From: Rhodanobacter sp. 67-28
GTDB taxonomy: Bacteria; Pseudomonadota; Gammaproteobacteria; Xanthomonadales; Rhodanobacteraceae
Length of the DNA stretch: 51,566 nucleotides
NCBI GenBank assembly: GCA_001898415.1
Contig: MKTU01000047.1
Span: forward strand, 15,707 to 67,272
Direction: 5' to 3'
Positions 1 through 8,427 of the stretch are shown piece by piece. A program made the translations under genes and the position numbers. The notes under the pieces are model-generated. The model searched no databases. It saw nothing but the letters and a program-made list of their open reading frames with translations, and had not been told where the DNA came from. Position 1 is the stretch's first letter, and every line of letters starts with the position of its first letter.

Positions 1-996
1 CTGCCGATCCATTGGATGTGGTGGCCCGTCATCGGAGCACTGGTCGCCGGTTTCGTGGGCTGGATCGACCCGCGCACCCTGGGCGTGGGCTACGACAACA
101 TCGACGCCCTGGTGCAGGGGCATTTCGGCCTTGCCGTGCTGCTCAGCTTCGGCGCGCTGAAATTCATCTCCTGGGTGATCTCGCTGGGCAGCGGCACCTC
201 CGGCGGCACGCTGGCGCCGCTGTTCATGATCGGCGGTTCGCTCGGCGCGGCGCTGGCCATCGGCTTCAACTACGCGCTGCCGGCATTCCACATCGACCTG
301 CGCATCGCGGCGCTGGTGGGCATGGCGGCGATCTTCGCCGGCTCCTCGCGCGCACTGCTCACCGCCGTGGTGTTCGCCTTCGAGACCACGCGCCAGCCGG
401 CGGCGCTGTTGCCGCTGCTGGGCGGCTGCACGGCGGCCTACCTGATCTCGGCGTTGATCATGCGCAACACCATCATGACCGAGAAGATCGCCCGCCGCGG
501 CGTGCGCGTGCCCTCGGAATACGCCGCCGACTACCTGGAGCAGGTCAGCGTGGGCACGGCCTGTTCGCGCGACGTGGCCACGCTCAAGACCACCCAGGCG
601 CTGGCCGAGGTACGTCGCTGGCTGAACGACGAGGCGCCGCACTCGCATCACCAGGGTTTCCCCGTGGTGGACGAGCGCGGCCGCGTGCAGGGCGTGCTGA
701 CCCGGCGCAGCCTGCTCGATCCGCAGTGGCATTACACGCTGACCCTGGGTGAGCTGATCACGCGCCCGCCGGTCGCGGTGAACGAGAACCACTCGCTGCG
801 CGAAGCGGCCGACCACATGGTGGCCGAAAGCGTAGGCCGCGTGGTGGTGGTGAGCAAGGACGACCCGCACAAGCTGGTCGGCATCCTCACCCGCGGCGAC
901 ATCCTGGCCGCGCACGGCAAGCGGCTGCGCGAGGCGCGCTACGCCGGACGCCACATCAAGCTCGGCAAGTCGAACAAGCCCAGCCCCGCCGCGTAG
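1..996 (+). CDS. ClC-family chloride channel/transporter with C-terminal CBS pair (5' truncated)
   Basis: The reading frame is open from the first base, so the true start and the first transmembrane helices lie outside the window. The visible 331 codons hold the last ClC membrane helices, including a GTLAP segment equivalent to the GxFxP anion-filter motif, with glycine-rich GSGTSGG just before it. A cytoplasmic tail with two CBS domains follows (roughly codons 180-240 and 245-305; the second contains VGILTRGDIL). ClC proteins move chloride across the inner membrane as channels or H+/Cl- antiporters, and CBS pairs usually sense adenine nucleotides. Channel versus antiporter cannot be decided without the N-terminal part. 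The gene converges on rpiA. Confidence 0.9.
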   Translation: MPIHWMWWPVIGALVAGFVGWIDPRTLGVGYDNIDALVQGHFGLAVLLSFGALKFISWVISLGSGTSGGTLAPLFMIGGSLGAALAIGFNYALPAFHIDLRIAALVGMAAIFAGSSRALLTAVVFAFETTRQPAALLPLLGGCTAAYLISALIMRNTIMTEKIARRGVRVPSEYAADYLEQVSVGTACSRDVATLKTTQALAEVRRWLNDEAPHSHHQGFPVVDERGRVQGVLTRRSLLDPQWHYTLTLGELITRPPVAVNENHSLREAADHMVAESVGRVVVVSKDDPHKLVGILTRGDILAAHGKRLREARYAGRHIKLGKSNKPSPAA

Positions 997-1036
997 GGCA
1001 GGCACGGTCCGCCGCCCTCCCGCGAGCACCGACGAC

Positions 1037-1059
1037 AGCGGCGCGCCGCGAGCGCCGCT
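1037..1059. terminator. possible bidirectional hairpin between the ClC gene and rpiA
   Basis: AGCGGCG (1037-1043) and CGCCGCT (1053-1059) form a 7-bp GC-only stem with a 9-nt loop in the 68-nt gap between two convergent genes. There is no T tract on either strand, so intrinsic termination is uncertain. Confidence 0.3.
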
Positions 1060-1064
1060 CCGAC

Positions 1065-1706
1065 TTACATCTCGCGATCGCCGACCAGCACCACGTCGGC
1101 CGGCCGGCGCGCGAACAGGCCGACGGTGACGATGCCCGGGAGCTGGTTCAGCTTCTCCTCCAGTCCTACCGGGTCGGTGATCTGCCAGCCGTGTACGTCG
1201 ATGATCCAGTTGCCGTTGTCGGTGACCACGCCATCGCGCCATACCGGATTGCCGCCGAGCTTGACGATCTCGCGGCCGATCAGGCTGCGTGCCATCGGGA
1301 TCACCTCGATCGGCACCGGGAACCTGCCGAGCAGCTCGACCCGCTTGCTGGAATCGATGATGCAGACGAATTTTTCGCTGGCCGCCGCCACGATCTTCTC
1401 GCGGGTCAACGCGGCGCCGCCGCCCTTGATCAGCCGCTTGTGCGGATCGCACTCGTCGGCGCCGTCGATGTAGATCGACAGCGGGCCGGTCGCATTGAGA
1501 TCGAGCACCGGAATGCCGAGCTTCTTCAACTGCGCGGTGGATTGCTCCGAGCTGGACACCGCACCCTGGATGCGATCCTTCAGGTCGGCCAGCGCGTCGA
1601 TGAAGAACGCCACGGTGGAACCGGTGCCCACGCCGACGATGGCGCCATCCTCGACATAGCGGATCGCGGCTTCGCCGGCCTGGCGTTTTTCGTTGGCGTT
1701 GCTCAT
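1065..1706 (-). CDS. rpiA: ribose-5-phosphate isomerase A
   Basis: Interconverts ribose 5-phosphate and ribulose 5-phosphate in the non-oxidative pentose phosphate pathway (cytosol). The 213-aa protein matches the usual length of about 219 aa. It has the GTGST phosphate-binding loop near residues 27-31, DGADE at 81-85 (Asp81 and Asp84), Lys94 in the KGGGAAL segment and Glu103 in TREK. These are the same positions as the catalytic residues of the E. coli enzyme. It is the last gene of the minus-strand block that starts near 3800, 131 nt after the EVE-domain gene, so it may be read from that block or from its own promoter. Confidence 0.97.
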   Translation of the reverse strand: MSNANEKRQAGEAAIRYVEDGAIVGVGTGSTVAFFIDALADLKDRIQGAVSSSEQSTAQLKKLGIPVLDLNATGPLSIYIDGADECDPHKRLIKGGGAALTREKIVAAASEKFVCIIDSSKRVELLGRFPVPIEVIPMARSLIGREIVKLGGNPVWRDGVVTDNGNWIIDVHGWQITDPVGLEEKLNQLPGIVTVGLFARRPADVVLVGDREM

Positions 1707-1837
1707 GGGGGTGCGGTCCCGAAGAAAACCGCATTATGGCGGTCAGCAGTCCGCGCGGCGAGCACGGCTCTTGGGGCTCCCGATTCGGGGGGGCGGGCAA
1801 TGCCACCCTGCGAGCGGAGCCCGGTGGATGCGGGTCA

Positions 1838-2286
<449 letters not shown>

Positions 2287-2290
<4 letters not shown>

Positions 2291-2919
2291 GCGGCGTGCT
2301 CCGGCGAGTCAGGATGGTCGGGACCGGTGCGGTTGCAGTCGATCAGTTCGCGTTCGGTGGCGACGAAATCCAGCGGCACGTCCCAGTCCTGCTCGTCGAT
2401 CTCGGGCAGTTCCTGGAACGCATAGGCGATGCCGACCAGCAGTGGTTCGGTGGGGCGCACCTGTTCATTGAGGAAGGCGAAGCCGCGGTCGTAGTAGCCG
2501 CCGCCGTGGCCGAGCCGGTTGCCGCGGCGGTCGAAGCCGAGCAACGGGACCAGCACCAGGTCTAGCTGGAACGGTTCGAACAGTTCACCCGGCTGCGCCG
2601 GTTCGGGAATGCCGTAGCGGTTGGCCTCCACCGCGTCGCCGGGCTTCCAGGCGGCAAAGCGCAGCTGCCGGCCCGGGCCGGTCACCGGCAACAGAAACTG
2701 CTGCCCGCGCGTGGCCAGCGGCGGGATCACCAGGTTCAGCGGCAGCTCGCCGTGGCTGGCCCAGTAGCCGGCGACCCGCTGGTCGGTGAAGTACTCCGGA
2801 AGTTGTTCCAGGCTGCGGCGCAGACCCTGCGCGGCCGTGATGCGTTCGGTGGGGGGCAGCGCGCGGCGCTGCTGGGCCAGGCGCTGGCGAAGCTCGCGGC
2901 GTTGGGCGGGGGCGTCCAC
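2287..2919 (-). CDS. fau: 5-formyltetrahydrofolate cyclo-ligase
   Basis: ATP-dependent conversion of 5-formyl-THF to 5,10-methenyl-THF (one-carbon metabolism, cytosol). The 210-aa protein carries the family signature FDRRGNRLGHGGGYYDRG at about residues 129-146, which binds the nucleotide phosphates. The chosen GTG start at 2919 has a GGAG about 11 nt upstream. An ATG at 2939 is out of frame. It lies directly downstream of the 6S RNA gene, the same ssrS-ygfA arrangement as in E. coli, so its transcription probably continues from the 6S promoter. Also known as ygfA. Confidence 0.93.
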
Positions 2920-2945
2920 GTGTCGCTCGGCTCCGTCATGGGTGC

Positions 2946-2985
2946 GCCCTGTTCGTCATCCGGCAATCCGGATGACGAACAGGGC
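2946..2985. terminator. perfect 18-bp hairpin between 6S RNA and fau
   Basis: GCCCTGTTCGTCATCCGG (2946-2963) is the exact reverse complement of 2968-2985, with a 4-nt loop. It begins about 15 nt after the 3' end of 6S RNA and ends 26 nt before the fau start on the minus strand. No T tract follows, so it may be an RNA-processing or attenuation structure and not a simple terminator. No second copy was noticed in the window. Confidence 0.5.
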
Positions 2986-3000
2986 GGGAATCAAGTGGCG

Positions 3001-3186
3001 TAAACCGCAATGCCGCTGCCCACCAAACGACCTTGATCCACGATGGATCAGGTGGGAGGGCAACATGGCCTCGAGGCTTTCCGCACGCGGCGGACATGCA
3101 CAACAGCCGATGTAGAGCCGACCCGGGGCCGTATTTAGGAACAAGGCAAATGTAAGAGTGTGCTGGCGAACACCGCAGAAAACGCC
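3001..3186 (-). ncRNA. ssrS: 6S RNA
   Basis: Global regulator RNA that mimics an open promoter and binds sigma70-RNA polymerase in stationary phase. The minus strand between zapA and fau is the standard site of this gene. It aligns with E. coli 6S RNA at the 5' arm (GGTGTTCGCCAGC, compare GATGTTCGCAAGC), the central-arm block GCATGTCCGCC...GCGGAAAGCCT, the hairpin CACCTGATCC...GGATCAAGG, and the 3' arm GCAGCGGCATTGCGG, which re-pairs with the 5' end. Length is about 185 nt. Both ends are estimates from the upstream promoter and the closing stem. Confidence 0.88.
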
Positions 3187-3193
3187 GGGATCA

Positions 3194-3221
3194 ATTCTAG
3201 GCGCTTGCCCGGAAATGTCCA
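3194..3221 (-). promoter_or_regulatory. putative sigma70 promoter of the 6S RNA gene
   Basis: On the minus strand TGGACA (3221-3216) and TAGAAT (3199-3194) are separated by 16 bp and lie about 8 nt before the inferred 6S RNA 5' end at about 3186. The promoter also lies between zapA and the RNA, so the RNA and fau can be transcribed independently of zapA. Confidence 0.65.
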
Positions 3222-3249
3222 CCGTTCGCCACGGCGCGGCGCGCGCCGT

Positions 3250-3570
3250 TCAGGACTTGGCCGGGTCGCCTTCGAGCGCCGCGCTGAGCTTGCTGCGCAG
3301 GCTGGCCAGCCCGTCGCTGAGGCGCTGGTTCTGCCCCTCGTGCTGCTTGCGCAGGATGATGAACTCGTGCGCGACGCTGATCGCCGCGAGTACGGCAAGG
3401 CGCTCGAAGCCTGGTGCCTTGGCGTGGGCGCGCAATTCGCGCATCTTGCGGTCGAGGTATCCGGCCGCCTCCAGCAGGCCTTCGCGTTCTTCCGGCGCGC
3501 AGGCGATCAGGAATTCGCGATCGATGAGTCGCAGCGCGACCGGTTCAGTGCTGGACATGGGTTCGGTCAA
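3250..3570 (-). CDS. zapA: cell division protein ZapA
   Basis: A small cytosolic protein that cross-links FtsZ filaments and stabilises the Z ring. The 106-aa product has the family N-terminal strand (ALRLIDREFLIACAPEE) followed by a long helix or coiled coil (REGLLEAAGYLDRKMREL and VLAAISVAHEFIILRKQ). Start 3570 overlaps the stop of the upstream coiled-coil gene (ATGA); MSST at 3558 is an alternative start. Synteny with 6S RNA and fau is the same as in enterobacteria and supports the call. Confidence 0.93.
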   Translation of the reverse strand: MTEPMSSTEPVALRLIDREFLIACAPEEREGLLEAAGYLDRKMRELRAHAKAPGFERLAVLAAISVAHEFIILRKQHEGQNQRLSDGLASLRSKLSAALEGDPAKS

Positions 3571-3800
3571 CCGTTGCTCTCAAGCGATTTCAGCCGCTGG
3601 ATCATCGCCTCGACCCGGCTGCGTGCCTGCTCGTTGCGTGCCAGCAGGCCGGCGCGTTCGCCGGAAAGCTGCTCCTGGCTCTGGCGCAGGCTGCGGTTCT
3701 CCTCGCTGAGCCGGCGCACGGTATCGAGCAGGCGATCCATCTGCTGGCCCAGGGCGGCCAACTCTTGCTGGACAGGGTCAACATGGTCTGGCGTGCTCAT
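3567..3800 (-). CDS. small coiled-coil protein (TIGR02449-like), upstream of ZapA
   Basis: A 77-aa protein, almost entirely heptad-patterned coiled coil from about residue 10 to 75 (QQELAALGQQMDRLLDTVRR, then SEENRSLRQSQEQLSGERA). It resembles the short coiled-coil family that usually sits directly upstream of zapA in Xanthomonadales and pseudomonads, and in size and composition resembles ZapB. A role as a ZapA partner in division is inference from context. The longer open frame to 4469 is antisense to ygfB, so ATG 3800 is preferred. It overlaps zapA by 4 nt. Confidence 0.8.
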   Translation of the reverse strand: MSTPDHVDPVQQELAALGQQMDRLLDTVRRLSEENRSLRQSQEQLSGERAGLLARNEQARSRVEAMIQRLKSLESNG

Positions 3801-3908
3801 GCGCGAAACTATAGCAGGACGCCGGCGGATTTCCGCCTCGTGGCGCACGCTGCCGGCAGCGTGCGGCGGCTGCATTAAACTTGGCTCACTGACCGCAGGA
3901 CAAGCGCC

Positions 3909-4472
3909 GTGACCGATACCGACGAGATGGACCACGAGGAGCTGCAGGCATTGGTCGTGCGGCTGCGCCTGGGCACCAGCGCCAGCGAATTGCATGGCTC
4001 GCTGACCGGCTACCTGGCCGGTGGCGGGGCGGTGGGCGGCGATGCGCTGCTCGGCGTGCTGGAACTGGATGGCGAGGCAACCGAACCCACCGCCACGGAC
4101 CGCGCCGAACTCGATGCACTGGCACGGCAGAGCCAGGCGGCGCTGGTCGATGCCGAGCTGGGCTTCGAGCCGCTGCTGCCGGCGGACGACCGCCCGCTGC
4201 ACGAACGCGCCGACGCCGTGGTGGAATGGTGCCGCGGCTTTCTCGGCGGCTTCGGCCTGGCCGGCGCCGCCGCCCAGGCGTCGCTGTCGGGCGAGGCGCA
4301 GGAGGTACTGCGCGACCTGGGCACGATCGCCGGCTCCTCGTTCGATTTCGGCAACGAGAGCGAGGACGAGGACGCGCTGATCGAGGTGCACGAATTCGTG
4401 CGCATGGCGGCGATGCTGCTGTTCGCCGAGTGCGGCGCGCGCGATGGCGTTGGCGGGAACACCGTGCATTGA
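3909..4472 (+). CDS. ygfB: UPF0149 family protein YgfB
   Basis: A 187-aa protein of the UPF0149/YgfB family. The N-terminal ELQALVVRLRLGTSASELHGSLTGYLAGG (split here as LRLGTSASELHG plus SLTGYLAGG) and the acidic C-terminal NESEDEDALIEVHEFVRMAA are typical. The GTG start at 3909 has AGGA about 9 nt upstream. As in E. coli it lies immediately before pepP, whose TTG start overlaps its stop codon. Reported YgfB roles differ between species (in Pseudomonas a regulator influencing AmpD expression), so no function is assigned here. Divergent from the zapA block. Confidence 0.88.
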   Translation: MTDTDEMDHEELQALVVRLRLGTSASELHGSLTGYLAGGGAVGGDALLGVLELDGEATEPTATDRAELDALARQSQAALVDAELGFEPLLPADDRPLHERADAVVEWCRGFLGGFGLAGAAAQASLSGEAQEVLRDLGTIAGSSFDFGNESEDEDALIEVHEFVRMAAMLLFAECGARDGVGGNTVH

Positions 4473-5809
4473 ATGCTCCCACGGCCAGCCTGGCGGGGCT
4501 TGCGATCGCCGCCGAGGAGTTCGCGCGCCGCCGCCGCCAGCTGATGCAGATGGCCGGCCCCGACGCGGTGCTGCTGGTGGCCGCCGCGCCCGAGCGCATG
4601 CGCAACGCCGATGCGGCGTGGCCGTATCGGCAGAACTCCGACTTCCACTATCTGGCCGGCTTCCCCGAGCCCGATGCCGTGCTGGCGCTGCTGCCCGGAC
4701 GCGCGCATGGCGAGGCGGTGCTGTTCTGTCGCGAGCGCGACATCGAGCACGAGCGCTGGCACGGCCCCAGCATCGGCACCGAGCAGGCGGTGGCGGCCTG
4801 GGGCATGGACGATGCGTTCCCGATCGACGATATCGACGACATCCTGCCCGGCATGATCGAGGGCCGCGCGCGGGTGTACTGCCACTTCGGCCACGAGCCC
4901 GCGTTCGACGCGCAATTGCTGGGCTGGATGCGCCGCCTGCGCCAGTTGCGCGGCGGCGGCGTGGTGCCCAAGGAGTTCGTCGCGCTGGGCCACTTGCTGC
5001 ACGATCTGCGCCTGTTCAAGTCGCGCGCCGAACTCAAGCTGATGCGCGCTTCTGCAGCGATCGCGGTGGAGGCGCAACTGGCCGCGCTGCGGCTGGCGCG
5101 GCCGGGTCGTCACGAGTACGAGGTCGAAGCCGAACTGCTGGGCACGATCCGCCGCCACGGCGCGGTGCCCGCGTTTGCGCCCACCGTGGCCGGCGGCGCG
5201 AATGCCTGCGTGATGCACTACCAGGGCAATCGCGCACCGCTGCGCGAGGGCGAGCTGCTGTTGATCGACGCGGGCGCGGAACTCGATTGCTACGCCTCGG
5301 ACATCAGCCGCACGTTTCCGCCCAACGGTCGCTACAGCCGCGAGCAGCGCGCGCTGTACGAGGTGGTGCTGGCCGCGCAGCTGGCGGCGATCGAGCAGGT
5401 GCGGCCCGGCCTGCCGTTCAACGCCGCGCACGGTGCGGCGGTGCGCGTGCTGAGCGAAGGCCTGTGCGCGCTCGGCCTGCTCGACGGCGATGCGGACGCG
5501 GCGGTCGCCAGCGGCAGCTACCGGCGGTTCTTCGCCGCCAAGACCGGCCACTGGCTGGGCCTTGACGTGCACGACGTGGGCGACTACCGCATCGACGGCG
5601 AATCGCGCCTGCTCGAACCGGGCATGGTGCTGACGGTGGAACCGGGGCTGTACGTGGCGCCGGACGATCGCTCGGTGGCCGAGCGCTGGCGCGGCATCGG
5701 CATCCGCATCGAGGACGACGTGGCGGTGACCCGCGACGGCCACGAGGTGCTGACGGCGGCGATGCCGAAGGACCCGGTCGAGATCGAGGCGCTGCTCGCG
5801 GGGCGCTGA
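4469..5809 (+). CDS. pepP: Xaa-Pro aminopeptidase (aminopeptidase P)
   Basis: Releases N-terminal residues that precede proline. It is a pita-bread metallopeptidase with a binuclear Mn site. TTG 4469 gives 446 aa, close to E. coli PepP (441), and overlaps the ygfB stop (TTGA). Metal ligands are all present: Asp267, Asp278, His361 (GHWLGLDVHD), Glu391 (VEPGLY) and Glu415 (IRIEDDV). Unusual: the conserved His four residues before the metal-binding His (usual pattern HxxGH or HGLSH; His350 in E. coli) is Ala here (FFAAKTGH, Ala357). This may lower activity. The gene is otherwise intact and shows no frameshift. Confidence 0.92.
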   Translation: MNAPTASLAGLAIAAEEFARRRRQLMQMAGPDAVLLVAAAPERMRNADAAWPYRQNSDFHYLAGFPEPDAVLALLPGRAHGEAVLFCRERDIEHERWHGPSIGTEQAVAAWGMDDAFPIDDIDDILPGMIEGRARVYCHFGHEPAFDAQLLGWMRRLRQLRGGGVVPKEFVALGHLLHDLRLFKSRAELKLMRASAAIAVEAQLAALRLARPGRHEYEVEAELLGTIRRHGAVPAFAPTVAGGANACVMHYQGNRAPLREGELLLIDAGAELDCYASDISRTFPPNGRYSREQRALYEVVLAAQLAAIEQVRPGLPFNAAHGAAVRVLSEGLCALGLLDGDADAAVASGSYRRFFAAKTGHWLGLDVHDVGDYRIDGESRLLEPGMVLTVEPGLYVAPDDRSVAERWRGIGIRIEDDVAVTRDGHEVLTAAMPKDPVEIEALLAGR

Positions 5810-5903
5810 TCCCCACGCGGCGAAACGCCACGCGGCGTACCGCCGCGCACCACGAGGCGTGCACGTTTGCCGGCTTATAGTCGGGCGATCCAAGCCGCAG
5901 GCG

Positions 5904-7286
5904 ATGACGATGACGGCCGAGTTCCTGTCGCGGATCCAGTTCGGTTTCGTGATGTCGTTCCACATCCTGTTTCCCGCGTTCACCATCGGCCTGGCCAGCT
6001 GGCTGGTGTTCCTGGAGGCGCTGTGGCTGCGCCGGCGCAGCGAGATGTTGCGCGACCTGTACTTCTTCTGGCTCAAGGTGTTCGCCGGCTCGTTCGGGCT
6101 GGGCGTGGTTTCCGGCATCGTGATGAGCTTCCAGTTCGGCACCAACTGGGCCGGCCTCTCCACCGTGGCCGGCAACGTGCTCGGGCCGCTGCTCAACTAC
6201 GAGGTGATGACGGCGTTCTTCCTGGAGGCCACCTTCCTCGGCGTGATGCTGTTCGGCTGGAATCGCGTGGGCCACCGCACGCATTTCTTCGCCACCTGCA
6301 TGGTCGCGCTGGGCACGCTGATCTCCAGCTTCTGGATACTGGCGGCGAACAGCTGGATGCAAACGCCGCAGGGCTACGCGGTCGTCGGCGGGGTGATCCA
6401 TGCCACCGACTGGTGGGCGGCGATCTTCAACCCGTCGTTCCCGACCCGGCTGGTGCACATGGTGCTGGCCTGCTTCCTGAGCACGGCGCTGGTGATCGGC
6501 GGCGTGGCGGCGTGGTATCTGCTGCGCGGCATCTGGCAGGACAAGGCGCGGCTGATGCTGCGCTGCGCGCTGGCGCTGGTGGCGTTGGTGATCCCGTTGC
6601 AGATCTTCGTGGGCGATCTCTCCGGCCTGGTGGTGCGTGAGTACCAGCCGGCCAAGCTGGCGGCGATCGAGGCACGCTGGACCACCGGGAAAAGCGTGCC
6701 GCTGACCCTGTTCGCGTGGCCGGACGAGAAGGCCGAGCGCAACGATTACGCGCTCGACGTGCCGCACCTGGGCAGCCTGATCCTCACCCACAGCTGGAGC
6801 GGCGAAGTGCAGGGGCTGAAGGATTTTCCCGTGCACGACCGCCCGCCGGTCGCCGCGCCGTTCTTCAGCTTCCGCATCATGGTCGGCCTCGGCGTGCTGA
6901 TGTTGCTGCTGGCACTGACGGGCGTGCTGCTGTGGTGGCGCCGACGCCTGTTCGAGCACCGCTGGTACCTGCGCTGCTGGATCGCGATGATGCCGGCCGG
7001 TTTCATTGCCCTGCTCACCGGCTGGTACACCGCCGAGATCGGCCGCCAGCCGTGGGTGGTCTACGGCGTGATGCGCACCGTCGACGCCGCCAGTCCGGTG
7101 GCAGCCTCCAGCGTGCTCACCTCGCTGATCGTGTATTTCGTCACCTACATGATCCTGTTCGGCTTCGGCAGCTGGTACCTGTTCAAGGTGCTGCGCCACG
7201 GTCCGGAGGCGGCACCGCCGCGATTCGGCGCCGAGGCCACCGCGGCGCGGCCGCTGGCCGTGGTCGACGATGGCGGGGAGGACTGA
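5904..7286 (+). CDS. cydA: cytochrome bd-type quinol oxidase subunit I (short Q-loop, CIO-like)
   Basis: The catalytic subunit oxidises quinol and reduces O2 at the inner membrane. About 460 aa with nine predicted hydrophobic segments. Visible features are the heme b595 ligand His in SFHILFP (residue 20), the conserved quinol-loop REYQPAKLAAIEA with its Lys and Glu, and GWYTAEIGRQPW in the C-terminal helices. The Q loop is short, as in the cyanide-insensitive CioA class of proteobacteria, shorter than E. coli CydA (522 aa). Start chosen at ATG 5904; ATG 5910 is equally possible, and the longer frame to 5859 lacks support. cydB follows 2 nt later. Confidence 0.93.
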   Translation: MTMTAEFLSRIQFGFVMSFHILFPAFTIGLASWLVFLEALWLRRRSEMLRDLYFFWLKVFAGSFGLGVVSGIVMSFQFGTNWAGLSTVAGNVLGPLLNYEVMTAFFLEATFLGVMLFGWNRVGHRTHFFATCMVALGTLISSFWILAANSWMQTPQGYAVVGGVIHATDWWAAIFNPSFPTRLVHMVLACFLSTALVIGGVAAWYLLRGIWQDKARLMLRCALALVALVIPLQIFVGDLSGLVVREYQPAKLAAIEARWTTGKSVPLTLFAWPDEKAERNDYALDVPHLGSLILTHSWSGEVQGLKDFPVHDRPPVAAPFFSFRIMVGLGVLMLLLALTGVLLWWRRRLFEHRWYLRCWIAMMPAGFIALLTGWYTAEIGRQPWVVYGVMRTVDAASPVAASSVLTSLIVYFVTYMILFGFGSWYLFKVLRHGPEAAPPRFGAEATAARPLAVVDDGGED

Positions 7287-7288
7287 GC

Positions 7289-8299
7289 ATGGAACTTTCC
7301 ACGACGCTGCCGGTGGTGTGGTTCCTGATCATCGGCTTCGCGATCATGATGTACGTGCTGCTGGACGGTTTCGTGCTCGGTATCGGCATCCTCACCCCGT
7401 TCGCCGATGACGAGGCGCAGCAGGAGCTGATGATGAACACCGCCGCGCCGATCTGGGACGGCAACGAGACCTGGCTGGTGATGGGCGGCGCCGGGCTGAT
7501 GGCGGCGTTCCCGCGCGCCTATGCGGTGATCCTGTCCAGCCTGTACCTGCCGGTGCTGGCGATGCTGATCGCGCTGATCTTCCGCGGCGTGGCGTTCGAG
7601 TTCCGCTTTCGGGCGCATACCTCGCGACGCATCTGGGGCGTGGGGTTCCACCTGGGCTCGGTGGTTGCGGCGTTTGCGCAAGGCCTGATGCTGGGCGCCA
7701 TCGTCGAAGGCATGCCGGCCGAAGGCGGCAAGTACCTGCACGGCGCGTTCGCCTGGTTCAGCCCGTTCGCGGTGATGACGGGCATGGCGCTGGTGTTCGG
7801 CTACGGCCTGCTCGGCGCGACCTGGCTGGTGCTCAAGACTGAAGGCCGGCTGCAGCGCATCGCGCGCGACCTGACCCGCCCGCTGATGCTGGCGGTGATC
7901 GCGTTCATGGTGATGGTGAGCGCGTGGCTGCCGTTCCTCGATTCGCGGTTGATGGATCGCTGGTTCGCCTGGCCGAACTTGCTGTATCTGTCGCCGCTGC
8001 CGATCCTCACCGTGGCAGTCGCCGCCTGGTTGTGGCGCGCGGTGCTGGCCAATCGCGAGGTGGCGCCGTTCGTGCTTGCGCTGAGCTTCTTCGCGCTGGG
8101 CTTCCTCGGCCTGGTGGCCGGCATGTGGCCGAACATCGTGCCGCCCGACATGAGCATCTGGGACGCGGCCTCGCCACCCTCCAGCCAGGGTTTCGTGCTG
8201 GTCGGCGCGGCCGTCATGATCCCGGTGGTGTTGTTCTATACCGCGTACTCGTACCGCGTGTTCCGCGGCAAGGTGCGCGCGGGCGAGGGGTATCACTGA
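7289..8299 (+). CDS. cydB: cytochrome bd-type quinol oxidase subunit II
   Basis: A 336-aa integral membrane partner of CydA. It opens with the family signature MYVLLDGFVLGIGILTPF, followed by NTAAPIWDGNETWLV and AFPRAYA. It needs CydA to form the oxidase and has eight or so hydrophobic segments. ATG 7289 is 2 nt after the cydA stop, so the two form an operon. No cydX-like small gene was seen in the 120 nt downstream, which are filled by heptamer repeats. This fits the CIO type but does not rule out a diverged small subunit elsewhere. Confidence 0.93.
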   Translation: MELSTTLPVVWFLIIGFAIMMYVLLDGFVLGIGILTPFADDEAQQELMMNTAAPIWDGNETWLVMGGAGLMAAFPRAYAVILSSLYLPVLAMLIALIFRGVAFEFRFRAHTSRRIWGVGFHLGSVVAAFAQGLMLGAIVEGMPAEGGKYLHGAFAWFSPFAVMTGMALVFGYGLLGATWLVLKTEGRLQRIARDLTRPLMLAVIAFMVMVSAWLPFLDSRLMDRWFAWPNLLYLSPLPILTVAVAAWLWRAVLANREVAPFVLALSFFALGFLGLVAGMWPNIVPPDMSIWDAASPPSSQGFVLVGAAVMIPVVLFYTAYSYRVFRGKVRAGEGYH

Positions 8300-8307
8300 T
8301 TGGAGCA

Positions 8308-8336
8308 GGGAATCGGGAATGGGGAATAGGGAATAG
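8308..8336. repeat. G-rich heptamer tandem array, left arm of intergenic element 1
   Basis: Four heptamers: GGGAATC, GGGAATG, GGGAATA, GGGAATA plus a final G. Four GGG runs separated by 4-nt loops fit the G-quadruplex pattern on the plus strand. The array starts 9 nt after the cydB stop and faces an inverted C-rich array at 8379-8427. Confidence 0.9.
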
Positions 8337-8378
8337 AAAAATCAAAGCACCCCCTGCACGGCTGGGCGACGCTTTTAC

Positions 8379-8427
8379 CATTCCCTATTCCCTATTCCCT
8401 ATTCCCTATTCCCTATTCCCTATTCCC
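8379..8427. repeat. C-rich heptamer tandem array, right arm of intergenic element 1
   Basis: One CATTCCC followed by six TATTCCC units, that is GGGAATA read on the minus strand. With the left arm it can fold into a cruciform or hairpin around 42 nt of unique sequence, or form a quadruplex on the minus strand. The last unit runs into pepQ: the TAG stop of pepQ (8422-8420) and its final Glu codon lie inside the repeat. Confidence 0.9.

Noticed and set aside
4010-6196. 728-codon open frame on the minus strand opposite ygfB-pepP-cydA
   Set aside because: Crosses three real genes and gives a His/Arg/Gln-rich product typical of GC shadows.
8300-8419. A cydX-like small subunit gene after cydB
   Set aside because: No short frame with a membrane helix is present; the interval is repeat sequence.
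8308-8427. CRISPR array at the heptamer repeats
   Set aside because: Units are 7 nt with no spacers of regular length and no cas genes; they are simple tandem repeats.
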